A model generated the notes under the pieces. That model did no database searches, was not told the origin of the DNA, and saw only the letters and a list, made by a program, of their open reading frames with translations. This document shows, one piece after another, positions 25,628-38,524 of a stretch of DNA of 64,000 nt. Position 1 is the stretch's first letter; each line of letters opens with the position of its first letter. Origin of the DNA: Muricea muricata (taxonomy: Eukaryota; Cnidaria; Anthozoa; Malacalcyonacea; Plexauridae); the NCBI GenBank assembly GCA_963855995.1, contig OY979716.1, positions 53,386,158 through 53,450,157 of the forward strand, given 5' to 3'. The position numbers were made by a program, and so were the translations under genes.

Positions 25628-25707
25628 GGTAGCGGGGGGATTAGAACCCACGATATAGAAAGACTGGTGCCTAAATCCAGCGCCTTAGACCACTGGGCCA
25701 CGCTACC
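25628..25707 (-). tRNA. tRNA-Leu(TAG), probably impaired
   Basis: Identical to the unit 1 copy. Confidence 0.75.
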
Positions 25708-25974
25708 GCCTGCAACAAAGTGCTCTTTCTTTTTATGTTGTTGTCTAATAAATACATATAATTCTGTATGAGTATCCCCATCTATTCCAGACTCCCTTTC
25801 TTTGCATTTCGTGTACGACAGAAGTGGAATTTTATCAGCATTATTTTTACGTAGCTTATCCGGAGAAAGTGTTTCAGAACATAAAACATAAAATTTAATT
25901 CGTTTGCCATATTTACCAACGTTTCCAAAGCATGTGAATGAAGAAATGTTTCTTTGACGAAGACTTCTCATGAT

Positions 25975-26046
25975 GGGCTTGCACGGGGATCGAACCCGTG
26001 ACCTCTCGCACCCTAACGCTGAAACATACCAGTAGACCAGAAGGCC
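25975..26046 (-). pseudogene. Decayed tRNA-Pro(AGG)
   Basis: Unit 9 copy; CTAACGCTG instead of CTAAGGCTG in plus orientation, shared with unit 10. Confidence 0.78.
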
Positions 26047-26430
26047 GACAACAATCGCCCGTACATCCGACAATTTTTAAGAAAATAATTGTAAAACAAA
26101 AAGTATGACCATTAGCAACGGTGATCGTGTATAGTAAATTTAGTTTGTCTTCGGAAGCAGCGATTAACTCGTGGTTTTCTTATGATGTTCAAGCCATGCA
26201 TATTCTTGCAAAAACAATGTTTAGAAATTACTTGTTTTTGATATTTATCTTTCAAACTGCTCATTGTCAAATAACTTTTAATATACTGTTGCTGTGCTAG
26301 TCCAACTTGCAACGTGAGAGTTGCTTAATCCACACCAACTGCCATGGAACAACATGCCACATTCCAGAACAATTTCAATAAAAAAGCATAAAAAACGTAA
26401 CAGCTGTTGCTCCATTAATAAAACGTAATT

Positions 26431-26510
26431 GGCAGCGGTGGGATTCGAACCCACGCTATAGAATGACTGGTGCCTTAAACCAGCGCCTTAGACCACTCGG
26501 CCACGCTACC
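26431..26510 (-). tRNA. tRNA-Leu(AAG)
   Basis: One base change in the variable arm. Confidence 0.84.
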
Positions 26511-27296
26511 GCCATCGACTCAATAGTCTGTCTTTGGTTTTGTTCTCTATTATTTATGTATTCTGCATGGGTAATCTACATCTTTTCCAGACTCCCTATT
26601 AGTCACTTTTGTCGCTGTTCTTAACATTTCGTATACGACAGAGGTGAAATTTTCAAAACCACAATTTTCAAGTAGAACGTGTTTCAGAACATGTAACATA
26701 AAAATAAATCGGCTTAAATCTTTACAAACGTTTCGAAACTTATCAATCAAGGAAAGTTCTTCTTACGAAATCTTTTAATATCGGGCTGGCACAAGAATAT
26801 CACTCGTGATCTCTCGCACCCTAAGAGAGAATTGTACGAGTAGACCAGCAACCAAACAACAATCGCGAGTACACCCAACAATTTTTTAAAAAAATTCATT
26901 CAATTTGTAAAGAATAAAATTTTTGAAAAAGTTTTTTATTTTTTAAGAAAATAATTCGAAAATAATAAATTATGACTATCACCATTCGTTAACGTGGTTA
27001 GAAAATTTGGTTTCTCTTCGGAACGAGCGATTAACTCGTAGTTTTTTATGATGTTGAAGCCATGCATATTCTTGCAAATGCATTGTTCAGACATTGCTTC
27101 TTTTTCATGTGTATCTTCCACACTGCTTAGTCTCCAATAACTGTTTTTATACTGTTGCTGTGCTAGTCCAACTTGCAATGTGAGAGTTGCTTAATCCACA
27201 CCAACTGCCATGGAGCAATATGCCACATTCCAGAACAATTTCAATAAAAAAGCATAAAAAACGTAACAGCTGTTGCTCCATTAATAAAACGTAATT

Positions 27297-27376
27297 GGCA
27301 GCGGTGGGATTCGAACCCACGCCATAGAATGACTGGTGCCTGAAACCAGCGCCTTAGACCACTCGGCCACGCTACC
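27297..27376 (-). tRNA. tRNA-Leu(CAG)
   Basis: No defect seen. Confidence 0.88.
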
Positions 27377-28173
27377 GCCATCGACTCAATAGTCTGTCTT
27401 TGGTTTTGTTCTCTACTATTTATGTATTCTGCATGGGTAATCTACATCTTTTCCAGACTCCCTATTAGTCACTTTTGTCGCTGTTCTTAACATTTCGTAT
27501 ACGACACAAGTGAAATTTTCAAAAACACAATTCTCAAGTAGTTTCTCCAGAGAAGATGTTTCAGAACATGTAACATAAAAATAAATCGGGTTAAATCTTT
27601 ACAAACGTTTCGAAACTTATCAATCAAGGAAAGTTCTTTTTACGAAATCTTTTAATATCGGGCTGGCACAAGAATATCACTCGTGACCTCTCGCACCCTA
27701 AGAGAGAATTGTACGAGTAGACCAGAAAGCGGACATCAATCGCGAGTACACCTGACAATTTTTTAAAAAATATCATTCATTTTGTAAAGAATACAATTTT
27801 TAAAAAAGTTTTTTATTTTTTAAGAAAATCATTCGAAAATAATAAATTATGACTATCAGCATTCGTTAACGTGATTAGAAAATTTGGTTTCTCTTCGGAA
27901 CGAGAGATTAACTCGTAGTTTTTTATGATGTTGAAGCCATGCATATTCTTGCAAATGCATTGTTCAGACATTGCTTCTTTTTCATGTGTATCTTCCACAC
28001 TGCTTAGTCTCCAATAACTGTTTTTATACTGTTGCTGTGCTAGTCCAACTTGCAATGTGAGAGTTGCTTAATCCACACCAACTGCCATGGAGCAATATGC
28101 CACATTCCAGAACAATTTCAATAAAAAAGCATAAAAAACGTAACAGCTGTTGCTCCATTAATAAAACGTAATT

Positions 28174-28253
28174 GGCAGCGGTGGGATTCGAACCCACGCC
28201 ATAGAATGACTGGTGCCTGAAACCAGCGCCTTAGACCACTCGGCCACGCTACC
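28174..28253 (-). tRNA. tRNA-Leu(CAG)
   Basis: No defect seen; extra module of unit 9. Confidence 0.88.
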
Positions 28254-29152
28254 GCCATCGACTCAATAGTCTGTCTTTGGTTTTGTTTTCTATTATTTAT
28301 GTATTCTGCATGGGTAATCTACATCTTTTCCAGACTCCCTATTAGTCACTTTTTGCGCTGTTCTTAACATTTCGTATACGACACAAGTGAAATTTTCAAA
28401 AACACAATTCTCAAGTAGTTTCTCCAGAGAAGATGTTTCAGAACATGTAACATAAAAATAAATCGGGTTAAATCTTTACAAACGTTTCGAAACTTATCAA
28501 TCAAGGAAAGTTCTTTTTACGAAATCTTTTAATATCGGGCTGGCACAAGAATATCACTCGTGACCTCTCGCACCCTAAGAGAGAATTGTACGAGTAGACC
28601 AGAAAGCGGACAACAATCGCGAGTACACCTGACAATTTTTTAAAAAAATTCATTCAATTTGTAAAGAATACAATTTTTAAAAAAGTTTTTTATTTTTTAA
28701 GAAAATCATTCGAAAATAATAAATTATGACTATCAGCATTCGTTAACGTGATTAGAAAATTTGGTTTCTCTTCGGAACGAGAGATTAACTCGTAGTTTTT
28801 TATGATGTTGAAGCCATGCATATTCTTGCAAATGCATTGTTCAGAAATTGCTTCTTTTTCATGTGTATCTTCCACACTGCTTAGTCTCCAATAACTGTTT
28901 TTATACTGTTGCTGTGCTAGTCCAACGCACATTTTGAGAGTTGCTGTTTTTGTAAGTTCTTTTTGACATTTTTAAATTATGAGGTGTCCGGCAATCGAAC
29001 ACAAGACCAATTGCACGCGGAGGGAGGTCACATTACTAAACAAGTAAGCCGAGAATTATCAAAGGATATCTTACAATTTTTTAGGAAAAAGTAGGACCAT
29101 CATCGTTCGTTATCATGGTTACTAAATTTAATTTCGGTTGTCGCGCAGTGAT

Positions 29153-29225
29153 GGCCTCGTGGCCTAATGGATAAGGCGTCTGACTTCGGATCAGAAGATC
29201 GCAGGTTCGAATCCTGCCGGGGTCG
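29153..29225 (+). tRNA. tRNA-Arg(TCG)
   Basis: One T-to-C change just before the T stem (AGATCGCAGG); stems intact; T7 terminator. Confidence 0.94.
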
Positions 29226-29493
29226 TCTTTTTTTCTTCATGTTGTTCAAGCTATGCAATTGTGGCATAAAAACTTAAATTCTTTCTTTTATCTAAGTTTT
29301 CATATGCATCTTCCAAATTACTATTTGGCAAAAGAACTTTTAATATACTGTTTCTATACCAGACCAACGTGCAAGGAAAGAGTTACTGAATCTGTAGCAA
29401 CTGCCATTAAACAACTTGCCAAATCTCACACAATAACTTTAATCAAACAGCATGACACGTTTCATGGGTGAGGGCCATAAATAAAGCGCAACT

Positions 29494-29573
29494 GGTAGCG
29501 GGGGGATTAGAACCCACGATATAGAAAGACTGGTGCCTAAATCCAGCGCCTTAGACCACTGGGCCACGCTACC
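29494..29573 (-). tRNA. tRNA-Leu(TAG), probably impaired
   Basis: Identical to the unit 1 copy. Confidence 0.75.
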
Positions 29574-29839
29574 GCCTGCAACAAAGTGCTCTTTCTTTTT
29601 ATGTTGTTGTCTAATAAATACATATAATTCTGTATGAGTATCCCCATCTATTCCAGACTCCCTTTCTTTGCATTTCGTGTACGACAGAAGTGGAATTTTA
29701 TCAGCATTATTTTTACGTAGCTTATCCGGAGAAAGTGTTTCAGAACATAAAACATAAAATTTAATTCGTTTGCCATATTTACCAACGTTTCCAAAGCATG
29801 TGAATGAAGAAATTTTCTTTGACGAAGACTTCTCATGAT

Positions 29840-29911
29840 GGGCTTGCACGGGGATCGAACCCGTGACCTCTCGCACCCTAACGCTGAAACATACCAGTAG
29901 ACCAGAAGGCC
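29840..29911 (-). pseudogene. Decayed tRNA-Pro(AGG)
   Basis: Unit 10 copy. Confidence 0.78.
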
Positions 29912-30308
29912 GACAACAATCGCCCGTACATCCGACAATTTTTAAGAAAATAATTGTAAAACAAAAAGTATGACCATTAGCAACGGTGATCGTGTATAGT
30001 AAATTTAGTTTGTCTTCGGAAGCAGCGATTAACTCGTGGTTTTCTTATGATGTTCAAGCCATGCATATTCTTGCAAAAACAATGTTTAGAAATTACTTGT
30101 TTTTGATATTTATCTTTCAAACTGCTCATTGTCAAATAACTTTTAATATACTGTTGCTGTGCTAGTCCAACTTGCAACGTGAGAGTTGCTTAATCCACAC
30201 CAACTGCCATGGAACAATATGCCACATTCCAGAACAATTTCAATAAAAAAGCATAAAAAACGTAACAGCTGTTGCTCCATTAATAAAACGTAATTGGCAA
30301 CGTAATCG

Positions 30309-30363
30309 CCATAGAATGACTGGTACCTTAAACCAGCGCCTTAGACCACTCGGCCACGCTACC
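30309..30363 (-). pseudogene. tRNA-Leu(AAG) without T arm
   Basis: Acceptor 5' strand, D arm and anticodon arm remain; the T arm and 3' acceptor strand are replaced by a short CAACGTAAT sequence. Box B is gone. Confidence 0.88.
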
Positions 30364-31149
30364 GCCATCGACTCAATAGTCTGTCTTTGGTTTTGTTCTC
30401 TATTATTTATGTATTCTGCATGGGTAATCTACATCTTTTCCAGACTCCCTATTAGTCACTTTTGTCGCTGTTCTTAACATTTCGTATACGACAGAGGTGA
30501 AATTTTCAAAACCACAATTTTCAAGTAGAACGTGTTTCAGAACATGTAACATAAAAATAAATCGGCTTAAATCTTTACAAACGTTTCGAAACTTATCAAT
30601 CAAGGAAAGTTCTTCTTACGAAATCTTTTAATATCGGGCTGGCACAAGAATATCACTCGTGACCTCTCGCACCCTAAGAGAGAATTGTACGAGTAGACCA
30701 GCAACCGGACAACAATCGCGAGTACACCCAACAATTTTTTAAAAAAATTCATTCAATTTGTAAAGAATAAAATTTTTAAAAAAGTTTTTTATTTTTTAAG
30801 AAAATCATTCGAAAATAATAAATTATGACTATCAGCATTCGTTAACGTGATTAGAAAATTTGGTTTCTCTTCGGAACGAGAGATTAACTCGTAGTTTTTT
30901 ATGATGTTGAAGCCATGCATATTCTTGCAAATGCATTGTTCAGACATTGCTTCTTTTTCATGTGTATCTTCCACACTGCTTAGTCTCCAATAACTGTTTT
31001 TATACTGTTGCTGTGCTAGTCCAACTTGCAATGTGAGAGTTGCTTAATCCACACAAACTGCCATGGAGCAATATGCCACATTCCAGAACAATTTCAATAA
31101 AAAAGCATAAAAAACGTAACAGCTGTTGCTCCATTAATAAAACGTAATT

Positions 31150-31229
31150 GGCAGCGGTGGGATTCGAACCCAAGTCATAGAATGACTGGTGCCTGAAACC
31201 AGCGCCTTAGACCACTCGGCCACGCTACC
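31150..31229 (-). tRNA. tRNA-Leu(CAG), T-stem change
   Basis: First T-stem pair broken (TTGGG opposite CCCAC) and one variable-arm change. Confidence 0.78.
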
Positions 31230-32026
31230 GCCATCGACTCAATAGTCTGTTTTTGGTTTTGTTCTCTATTATTTATGTATTCTGCATGGGTAATCTACAT
31301 CTTTTCCAGACTCCCTATTAGTCACTTTTTGCGCTGTTCTTAACATTTCGTATACGACACAAGTGAAATTTTCAAAAACACAATTCTCAAGTAGTTTCTC
31401 CAGAGAAGATGTTTCAGAACATGTAACATAAAAATAAATCGGGTTAAATCTTTACAAACGTTTCGAAACTTATCAATCAAGGAAAGTTCTTTTTACGAAA
31501 TCTTTTAATATCGGGCTGGCACAAGAATATCACTCGTGACCTCTCGCACCCTAAGAGAGAATTGTACGAGTAGACCAGAAAGCGGACAACAATCGCGAGT
31601 ACACCTGACAATTTTTTAAAAAAATTCATTCAATTTGTAAAGAATACAATTTTTAAAAAAGTTTTTTATTTTTTAAGAAAATCATTCGAAAATAATAAAT
31701 TATGACTATCAGCAGTCGTTAACGTGATTAGAAAATTTGGTTTCTCTTCGGAACGAGAGATTAACTCGTAGTTTTTTATGATGTTGAAGCCATGCATATT
31801 CTTGCAAATGCATTGTTCAGACATTGCTTCTTTTTCATGTGTATCTTCCACACTGCTTAGTCTCCAATAACTGTTTTTATACTGTTGCTGTGCTAGTCCA
31901 ACTTGCAATGTGAGAGTTGCTTAATCCACACCAACTGCCATGGAGCAATATGCCACATTCCAGAACAATTTCAATAAAAAAGCATAAAAAACGTAACAGC
32001 TGTTGCTCCATTAATAAAACGTAATT

Positions 32027-32106
32027 GGCAGCGGTTGGATTCGAACCCACGCCATAGAATGACTGGTGCCTGAAACCAGCGCCTTAGACCACTCGGCCAC
32101 GCTACC
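32027..32106 (-). tRNA. tRNA-Leu(CAG), T-stem change
   Basis: Same T-stem mismatch as the copy at 1740. Confidence 0.8.
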
Positions 32107-33006
32107 GCCATCGACTCAATAGTCTGTCTTTGGTTTTGTTCTCTATTATTTATGTATTCTGCATGGGTAATCTACATCTTTTTCATACTCCCTATTAGTC
32201 TTTTTTTGCGCTGTTCTTAACATTTCGTATACGATACAAGTGAAATTTTCAAAAACACAATTCTCAAGTAGTTTCTCCAGAGAAGATGTTTCAGAACATG
32301 TAACATAAAAATAAATCGGGTTAAATCTTTACAAACGTTTCGAAACTTATCAATCAAGGAAAGTTCTTTTTACGAAATCTTTTAATATCGGGCTGGCACA
32401 AGAATATCACTCGTGACCTCTCGCACCCTAAGAGAGAATTGTACGAGTAGACCAGAAAGCGGACAACAATCGCGAGTACACCCGACAATTTTTTAAAAAA
32501 ATTCATTCAATTTGTAAAGAATACATTTTTTAAAAAAGTTTTTTATTTTTTAAGAAAATCATGCGAATATAATAAATTATGACTATCAGCATTCGTTAAC
32601 GTGATTAGAAAATTTGGTTTCTCTTCGGAACGAGAGATTAACTCGTAGTTTTTTATGATGTTGAAGCCATGCATATTCTTGCAAATGCATTGTTCAGAAA
32701 TTGCTTCTTTTTCATGTGTATCTTCCACACTGCTTAGTCTCCAATAACTGTTTTTATACTGTTGCTGTGCTAGTCCAACGCACATTTTGAGAGTTGCTGT
32801 TTTTGTAAGTTCTTTTTGACATTTTTAAATTATGAGGTGTCCGGCAATCGAACACAAGACCAATTGCACGCGGAGGGAGGATCACATTACTAAACAAGTA
32901 AGCCGAGAATTATCAAAGGATATCTTACAATTTTTTAAGAAAAAGTAGGACCATCATCGTTCGTTATCATGGTTACTAAATTTAATTTCGGTAGTCGCGC
33001 AGTGAT

Positions 33007-33079
33007 GGCCTCGTGGCCTAATGGATAAGGCGTCTGACTTCGGATCAGAAGATTGCAGGTTCGAATCCTGCCGGGGTCG
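33007..33079 (+). tRNA. tRNA-Arg(TCG)
   Basis: Identical gene; one upstream base differs (GGTAGTCGC). T7 terminator. Confidence 0.95.
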
Positions 33080-33347
33080 TCTTTTTTTCTTCATGTTGTT
33101 CAAGCTATGCAATTGTGGCATAAAAACTTAAATTCTTTCTTTTATCTAAGTTTTCATATGCATCTTCCAAATTACTATTTGGCAAAAGAACTTTTAATAT
33201 ACTGTTTCTATACCAGACCAACGTAAAAGGAAAGAGTTACTGAATCTGTAGCAACTGCCATTAAACAACTTGCCAAATCTCACACAATAACTTTAATCAA
33301 ACAGCATGACACGTTTCATGGGTGAGGGCCATAAATAAAGCGCAACT

Positions 33348-33427
33348 GGTAGCGGGGGGATTAGAACCCACGATATAGAAAGACTGGTGCCTAAATCCAG
33401 CGCCTTAGACCACTGGGCCACGCTACC
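33348..33427 (-). tRNA. tRNA-Leu(TAG), probably impaired
   Basis: Identical to the unit 1 copy. Confidence 0.75.
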
Positions 33428-33694
33428 GCCTGCAACAAAGTGCTCTTTCTTTTTATGTTGTTGTCTAATAAATACATATAATTCTGTATGAGTATCCCCA
33501 TCTATTCCAGACTCCCTTTCTTTGCATTTCGTGTACGACAGAAGTGGAATTTTATCAGCATTATTTTTACGTAGCTTATCCGGAGAAAGTGTTTCAGAAC
33601 ATAAAACATAAAATTTAATTTGTTTGCCATATTTACCAACGTTTCCAAAGCATGTGAATGAAGAAATGTTTCTTTGACGAAGACTTCTCATGAT

Positions 33695-33766
33695 GGGCTT
33701 GCACGGGGATCGAACCCGTGACCTCTCGCACCCTAAGGCTGAAACATACCAGTAGACCAGAAGGCC
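33695..33766 (-). pseudogene. Decayed tRNA-Pro(AGG)
   Basis: Unit 11 copy. Confidence 0.78.
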
Positions 33767-34150
33767 GACAACAATCGCCCGTACATCCGACAATTTTTAA
33801 GAAAATAATTGTAAAACAAAAAGTATGACCATTAGCAACGGTGATCGTGTATAGTAAATTTAGTTTGTCTTCGGAAGCAGCGATTAACTCGTGGTTTTCT
33901 TATGATGTTCAAGCCATGCATATTCTGTCAAAAACAATGTTTAGAAATTACTTGTTTTTGATATTTATCTTTCAAACTGCTCATTGTCAAATAACTTTTA
34001 ATATACTGTTGCTGTGCTAGTCCAACTTGCAACGTGAGAGTTGCTTAATCCACACCAACTGCCATGGAACAATATGCCACATTCCAGAACAATTTCAATA
34101 AAAAAGCATAAAAAACGTAACAGCTGTTGCTCCATTAATAAAACGTAATT

Positions 34151-34230
34151 GGCAGCGGTGGGATTCGAACCCACGCCATAGAATGACTGGTGCCTTAAAC
34201 CAGCGCCTTAGACCACTCGGCCACGCTACC
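34151..34230 (-). tRNA. tRNA-Leu(AAG)
   Basis: No defect seen. Confidence 0.88.
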
Positions 34231-35016
34231 GCCATCGACTAAATAGTCTGTCTTTGGTTTTGTTCTCTATTATTTATGTATTCTGCATGGGTAATCTACA
34301 TCTTTTCCAGACTCCCTATTAGTCACTTTTGTCGCTGTTCTTAACATTTCGTATACGACAGAGGTGAAATTTTCAAAACCACAATTTTCAAGTAGAACGT
34401 GTTTCAGAACATGTAACATAAAAATAAATCGGCTTAAATCTTTACAAACGTTTCGAAACTTATCAATCAAGGAAAGTTCTTCTTACGAAATCTTTTAATA
34501 TCGGGCTGGCACAAGAATATCACTCGTGACCTCTCGCACCCTAAGAGAGAATTGTACGAGTAGACCAGCAACCGGACAACAATCGCGAGTACACCCAACA
34601 ATTTTTTAAAAAAATTCATTCAATTTGTAAAGAATAAAATTTTTGAAAAAGTTTTTTATTTTTTAAAAAAATAATTCGAAAATAATAAATTATGACTATC
34701 ACCATTCGTTAACGTGGTTAGAAAATTTTCTTTCTCTTCGGAACGAGCGATTAACTCGTAGTTTTTTATGATGTTGAAGCCATGCATATTCTTGCAAATG
34801 CATTGTTCAGACATTGCTTCTTTTTCATGTGTATCTTCCACACTGCTTAGTCTCCAATAACTGTTTTTATATTGTTGCTGTGCTAGTCCAACTTGCAATG
34901 TGAGAGTTGCTTAATCCACACCAACTGCCATGGAGCAATATGCCACATTCCAGAACAATTTCAATAAAAAAGCATAAAAAACGTAACAGCTGTTGCTCCA
35001 TTAATAAAACGTAATT

Positions 35017-35096
35017 GGCAGCGGTGGGATTCGAACCCACGCCATAGAATGACTGGTGCCTGAAACCAGCGCCTTAGACCACTCGGCCACGCTACC
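35017..35096 (-). tRNA. tRNA-Leu(CAG)
   Basis: No defect seen. Confidence 0.88.
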
Positions 35097-35893
35097 GCCA
35101 TCGACTCAATAGTCTGTCTTTGGTTTTGTTCTCTACTATTTATGTATTCTGCATGGGTAATCTACATTTTTTCCAGACTCCCTATTAGTCACTTTTTGCG
35201 CTGTTCTTAACATTTCGTATACGACAGAAGTGAAATTTTCAAAACCACAATTTTCAAGTAGTTTCTCCAGAGAAGATGTTTCAGAACATGTAACATAAAA
35301 ATAAATCGGGTTAAATCTTTACAAACGTTTCGAAACTTATCAATCAAGGAAAGTTCTTTTTACGAAATCTTTTAATATCGGGCTGGCACAAGAATATCAC
35401 TCGTGACCTCTCGCACCTTAAGAGAGAATTGTACGAGTAGACCAGAAAGCGGACATCAATCGCGAGTACACCTGACAATTTTTTAAAAAAATTCATTCAA
35501 TTTGTAAAGAATACAATTTTTAAAAAAGTTTTTTATTTTTTAAGAAAATCATTCGAAAATAATAAATTATGACTATCAGCATTCGTTAACGTGATTAGAA
35601 AATTTGGTTTCTCTTCGGAACGAGAGATTAACTCGTAGTTTTTTATGATGTTGAAGCCATGCATATTCTTGCAAATGCATTGTTCAGAAATTGCTTCTTT
35701 TTCATGTGTATCTTCCACACTGCTTAGTCTCCAATAACTGTTTTTATACTGTTGCTGTGCTAGTCCAACTTGCAATGTGAGAGTTGCTTAATCCACACCA
35801 ACTGCCATGGAGCAATATGCCACATTCCAGAACAATTTCAATAAAAAAGCATAAAAAACGTAACGGCTGTTGCGCCATTAATAAAACGTAATT

Positions 35894-35973
35894 GGCAGCG
35901 GTGGGATTCGAACCCACGCCATAGAATGACTGGTGCCTGAAACCAGCGCCTTAGACCACTCGGCCACGCTACC
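35894..35973 (-). tRNA. tRNA-Leu(CAG)
   Basis: No defect seen. Confidence 0.88.
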
Positions 35974-36427
35974 GCCATCGACTCAATAGTCTGTCTTTGG
36001 TTTTGTTCTCTACTATTTATGTATTCTGCATGGGTAATCTACATCTTTTCCAGACTCCCTATTAGTCACTTTTTGCGCTGTTCTTAACATTTCGTATACG
36101 ACACAAGTGAAATTTTCAAAAACACAATTCTCAAGTAGTTTCTCCAGAGAAGATGTTTCAGAACATGTAACATAAAAATAAATCGGGTTAAATCTTTACA
36201 AACGTTTCGAAACTTATCAATCAAGGAAAGTTCTTTTTACGAAATCTTTTAATATCGGGCTGGCACAAGAATATCACTCGTGACCTCTCGCACCCTAAGA
36301 GAGAATTGTACGAGTAGACCAGCAACCGGACAACAATCGCGAGTACACCCAACAATTTTTTAAAAAAATTCATTCAATTTGTAAAGAATAAAATTTTTGA
36401 AAAAGTTTTTTATTTTTTAAGAAAATC

Positions 36428-36469
36428 CTTCGGATCAGAAGATTGCAGGTTCGAATCCTGCCGGGGTCG
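36428..36469 (+). pseudogene. tRNA-Arg(TCG) 3' half
   Basis: Starts inside the anticodon arm (CTTCGGATCAG) at a deletion junction; T arm, 3' acceptor and T7 tract remain. Box A is lost. Confidence 0.9.
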
Positions 36470-36738
36470 TCTTTTTTTCTTCATGTTGTTCAAGCTATGC
36501 AATTGTGGCATAAAAACTTAAATTCTTCCGTTTTATCTAAGTTTTCATAAGCATATTCCAAATTAGTATTTGGCAAAAGAACTTTTAATATACTGTTTCT
36601 ATACTAGACCAACATGCAAGGAAAGAGATACTGAATTTATAGCAACTGCCATTAAAAAACTTGCCAAATCTCACACAATAACTTTAATGAAACAGCATGA
36701 CACGTTTCATAGGCGAGGTCCATAAATAAACCGCAGCT

Positions 36739-36817
36739 GGTAGCGGTGGGATTTGAACCCACGATATAGATAGACTGGTGCCTAAACCAGAGCCTTAGAT
36801 CACTGCGCCACGCTACC
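36739..36817 (-). tRNA. tRNA-Leu(TAG)-like, short anticodon loop
   Basis: T arm is canonical except TTCAAAT, unlike the damaged array copies. The anticodon arm CTGGT TTAGGC ACCAG has lost one loop base, leaving six, so function is doubtful. Confidence 0.6.
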
Positions 36818-37084
36818 GGCTGCAACAATGTGCTTTTTCTTTTTATGTTGTTGTCTAATAAATACATATAATTCTCTATGAGTATCCCCATCTATTCCAG
36901 ACTCCCTTTCTTGGCATTTCGTGTACGACAGAAGTGGAATTTTATCCGCATTATTTTTACGTAGCTTATCCGGAGAAAGTGTTTCAGAACATAAAACATA
37001 AAATTTAATTCGTTTGCCATATTTACAAACGTTTCCAAAGCATGTGAATCAGGAAATGTTTCTTTGACGAAGACTTCTCATGAC

Positions 37085-37156
37085 TGGCTTGCACGGGGAT
37101 CGAACCCGTGATCTCTCGCACCCTAAGCGTGAAACATACCAGTAGACCAGCAAGCC
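37085..37156 (-). tRNA. tRNA-Pro(AGG), near-intact
   Basis: Acceptor GGCTTGC/GCAAGCC is perfect; T arm CACGG TTCGATC CCGTG pairs fully. Anticodon stem CACGC/GCGAG has one mismatch; loop TTAGGGT. Intermediate between the intact copy at 39149 and the array relics. Confidence 0.75.
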
Positions 37157-37542
37157 GACAACAATCGCCAGTACATCCGACAGATAATTAATAAAATAAT
37201 TGTAAAACAAAAAGTATGACCATCAGCAACGGTGATCGTGTCTAGTAAATTTAGTTTGTCTGCGGAAGCAGCGATTAACTCGTGGTTTTCTTATGATGTT
37301 CAAGCCATGCATATTCTGGCAAAAACAATGTTTAGAAATTACTTCTTTTTGATATGTATCTTTCAAACTGCTCATTGTCAAATAACTTTTAATATACTGT
37401 TGCTGTGCTAGTCCAACGTGCAATGTGAGAGTTGCTCAATCCACACCAACTGCCATGGAGCAATATGCCACATTCCAGAACAATTTCAATGAAACAGCAT
37501 AAAACACCTAACAGCTGTTACCCCCGTTAGTAAAACGCAATT

Positions 37543-37622
37543 GGCAGCGGTGGGATTTGAACCCACGCGATAAAATAACTGGTGCCTTAAACTAGCGCCT
37601 TAGACCACTTGGTTACGCTACT
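37543..37622 (-). pseudogene. Decayed tRNA-Leu(AAG)
   Basis: Anticodon loop TTAAGGC remains, but the acceptor, D and anticodon stems each have mismatches. Confidence 0.7.
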
Positions 37623-38524
37623 GCCACCAACTCAACAGTCTTTCTTTCCGGTTTGTTTTCTATTACTTATCTATTCTGCATGTGTAATCTCCATCCCTTC
37701 CAGACTCCGTATTATTCACTTTTTGCGCTGTTCTTAACATTTCGTATACGACACAAGTGAAGTTTTCAAAAACACAATTTTCAAGTAGCTTCTCCAGAGA
37801 AGATGTTTCAGAACATGTAACATAAAAATAAATCGGGTTAAATCTTTACAAACGTTTCGAAACTTGTAAATTAAGGAAAGTTCTTCTTACGAAATCTTTT
37901 AATATCAGGCTGGCACAAGAGTATCACTCGTGACGTCTCGCACTTTAAGAGAGAATTGTACGAGTAGACCTGCAAGCGGAAAACAATCGCGAGTACACCC
38001 GACAAGTTTTTAAAAAAATTCATTCAATTTGTAAAGAATAAAATTTTTAAAAAAGTTTTTTTATTTTTTGAGAAAGTAATTCGAAAATAATAAATTATGA
38101 CTATCACCATTCGTTAACGTGGTTAGAAAATTTTGTTTCTCTTCGGAACGAGCGATTAACTCGTAGTCTTTTATGATGTTCAAGTTATGCATATTCTGGC
38201 AAATGCATTGTTCAGAAATTTCTTCTTTTTCATATGTATCTTCCACAATGCTCAGTTTCCAATAACTGTTACTATACTGTTGCTGTGCTAGTCCAACGCA
38301 CATTTTGAGAGTTGCTGTTTTTGTAAGTTCTTTTTGACGTTTTTAAATTATGAGGTGTCCGGCAATCGAACACAAGACCAATCGCACGCGGAGGGAGGAT
38401 CAAATTACTAAACAAGTAAGCCGAGAATTATCAAAGGATATCTTACAATTTTTTACGAAAAAGTAGGACCATCATCGTACGTTATCGTGGTTACTAAATT
38501 TAATTTGGGTTGTTGCGGCGTGAT

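Larger units (their letters stand above)
25557..29422. repeat. tRNA array unit 9 (3866 bp, one extra module)
   Basis: Carries Leu(AAG) 26431 and two Leu(CAG) genes (27297, 28174). Excess over the basic unit is exactly 877 bp. Pro relics near 25975, 26783, 27660 and 28537. Confidence 0.95.
29423..33276. repeat. tRNA array unit 10 (3854 bp, one extra module)
   Basis: One extra Leu(CAG) module. The Leu(AAG) gene at 30309 has lost its T arm through a short deletion/rearrangement. Pro relics near 29840, 30636, 31513 and 32390. Confidence 0.93.
33277..36667. repeat. tRNA array unit 11 (about 3.39 kb, deleted end)
   Basis: Leu(TAG), Leu(AAG) and two Leu(CAG) modules are present, then sequence jumps at about 36427 from the end of a Pro module directly into the anticodon arm of tRNA-Arg. 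The tRNA-like relic and the 5' half of Arg are lost. Pro relics near 33695, 34503, 35380 and 36257. Confidence 0.9.

Noticed and set aside
1..36667. CRISPR-like regular repeats
   Set aside because: Period is kilobases and repeats are tRNA genes in a eukaryotic context; no short direct repeats with unique spacers.
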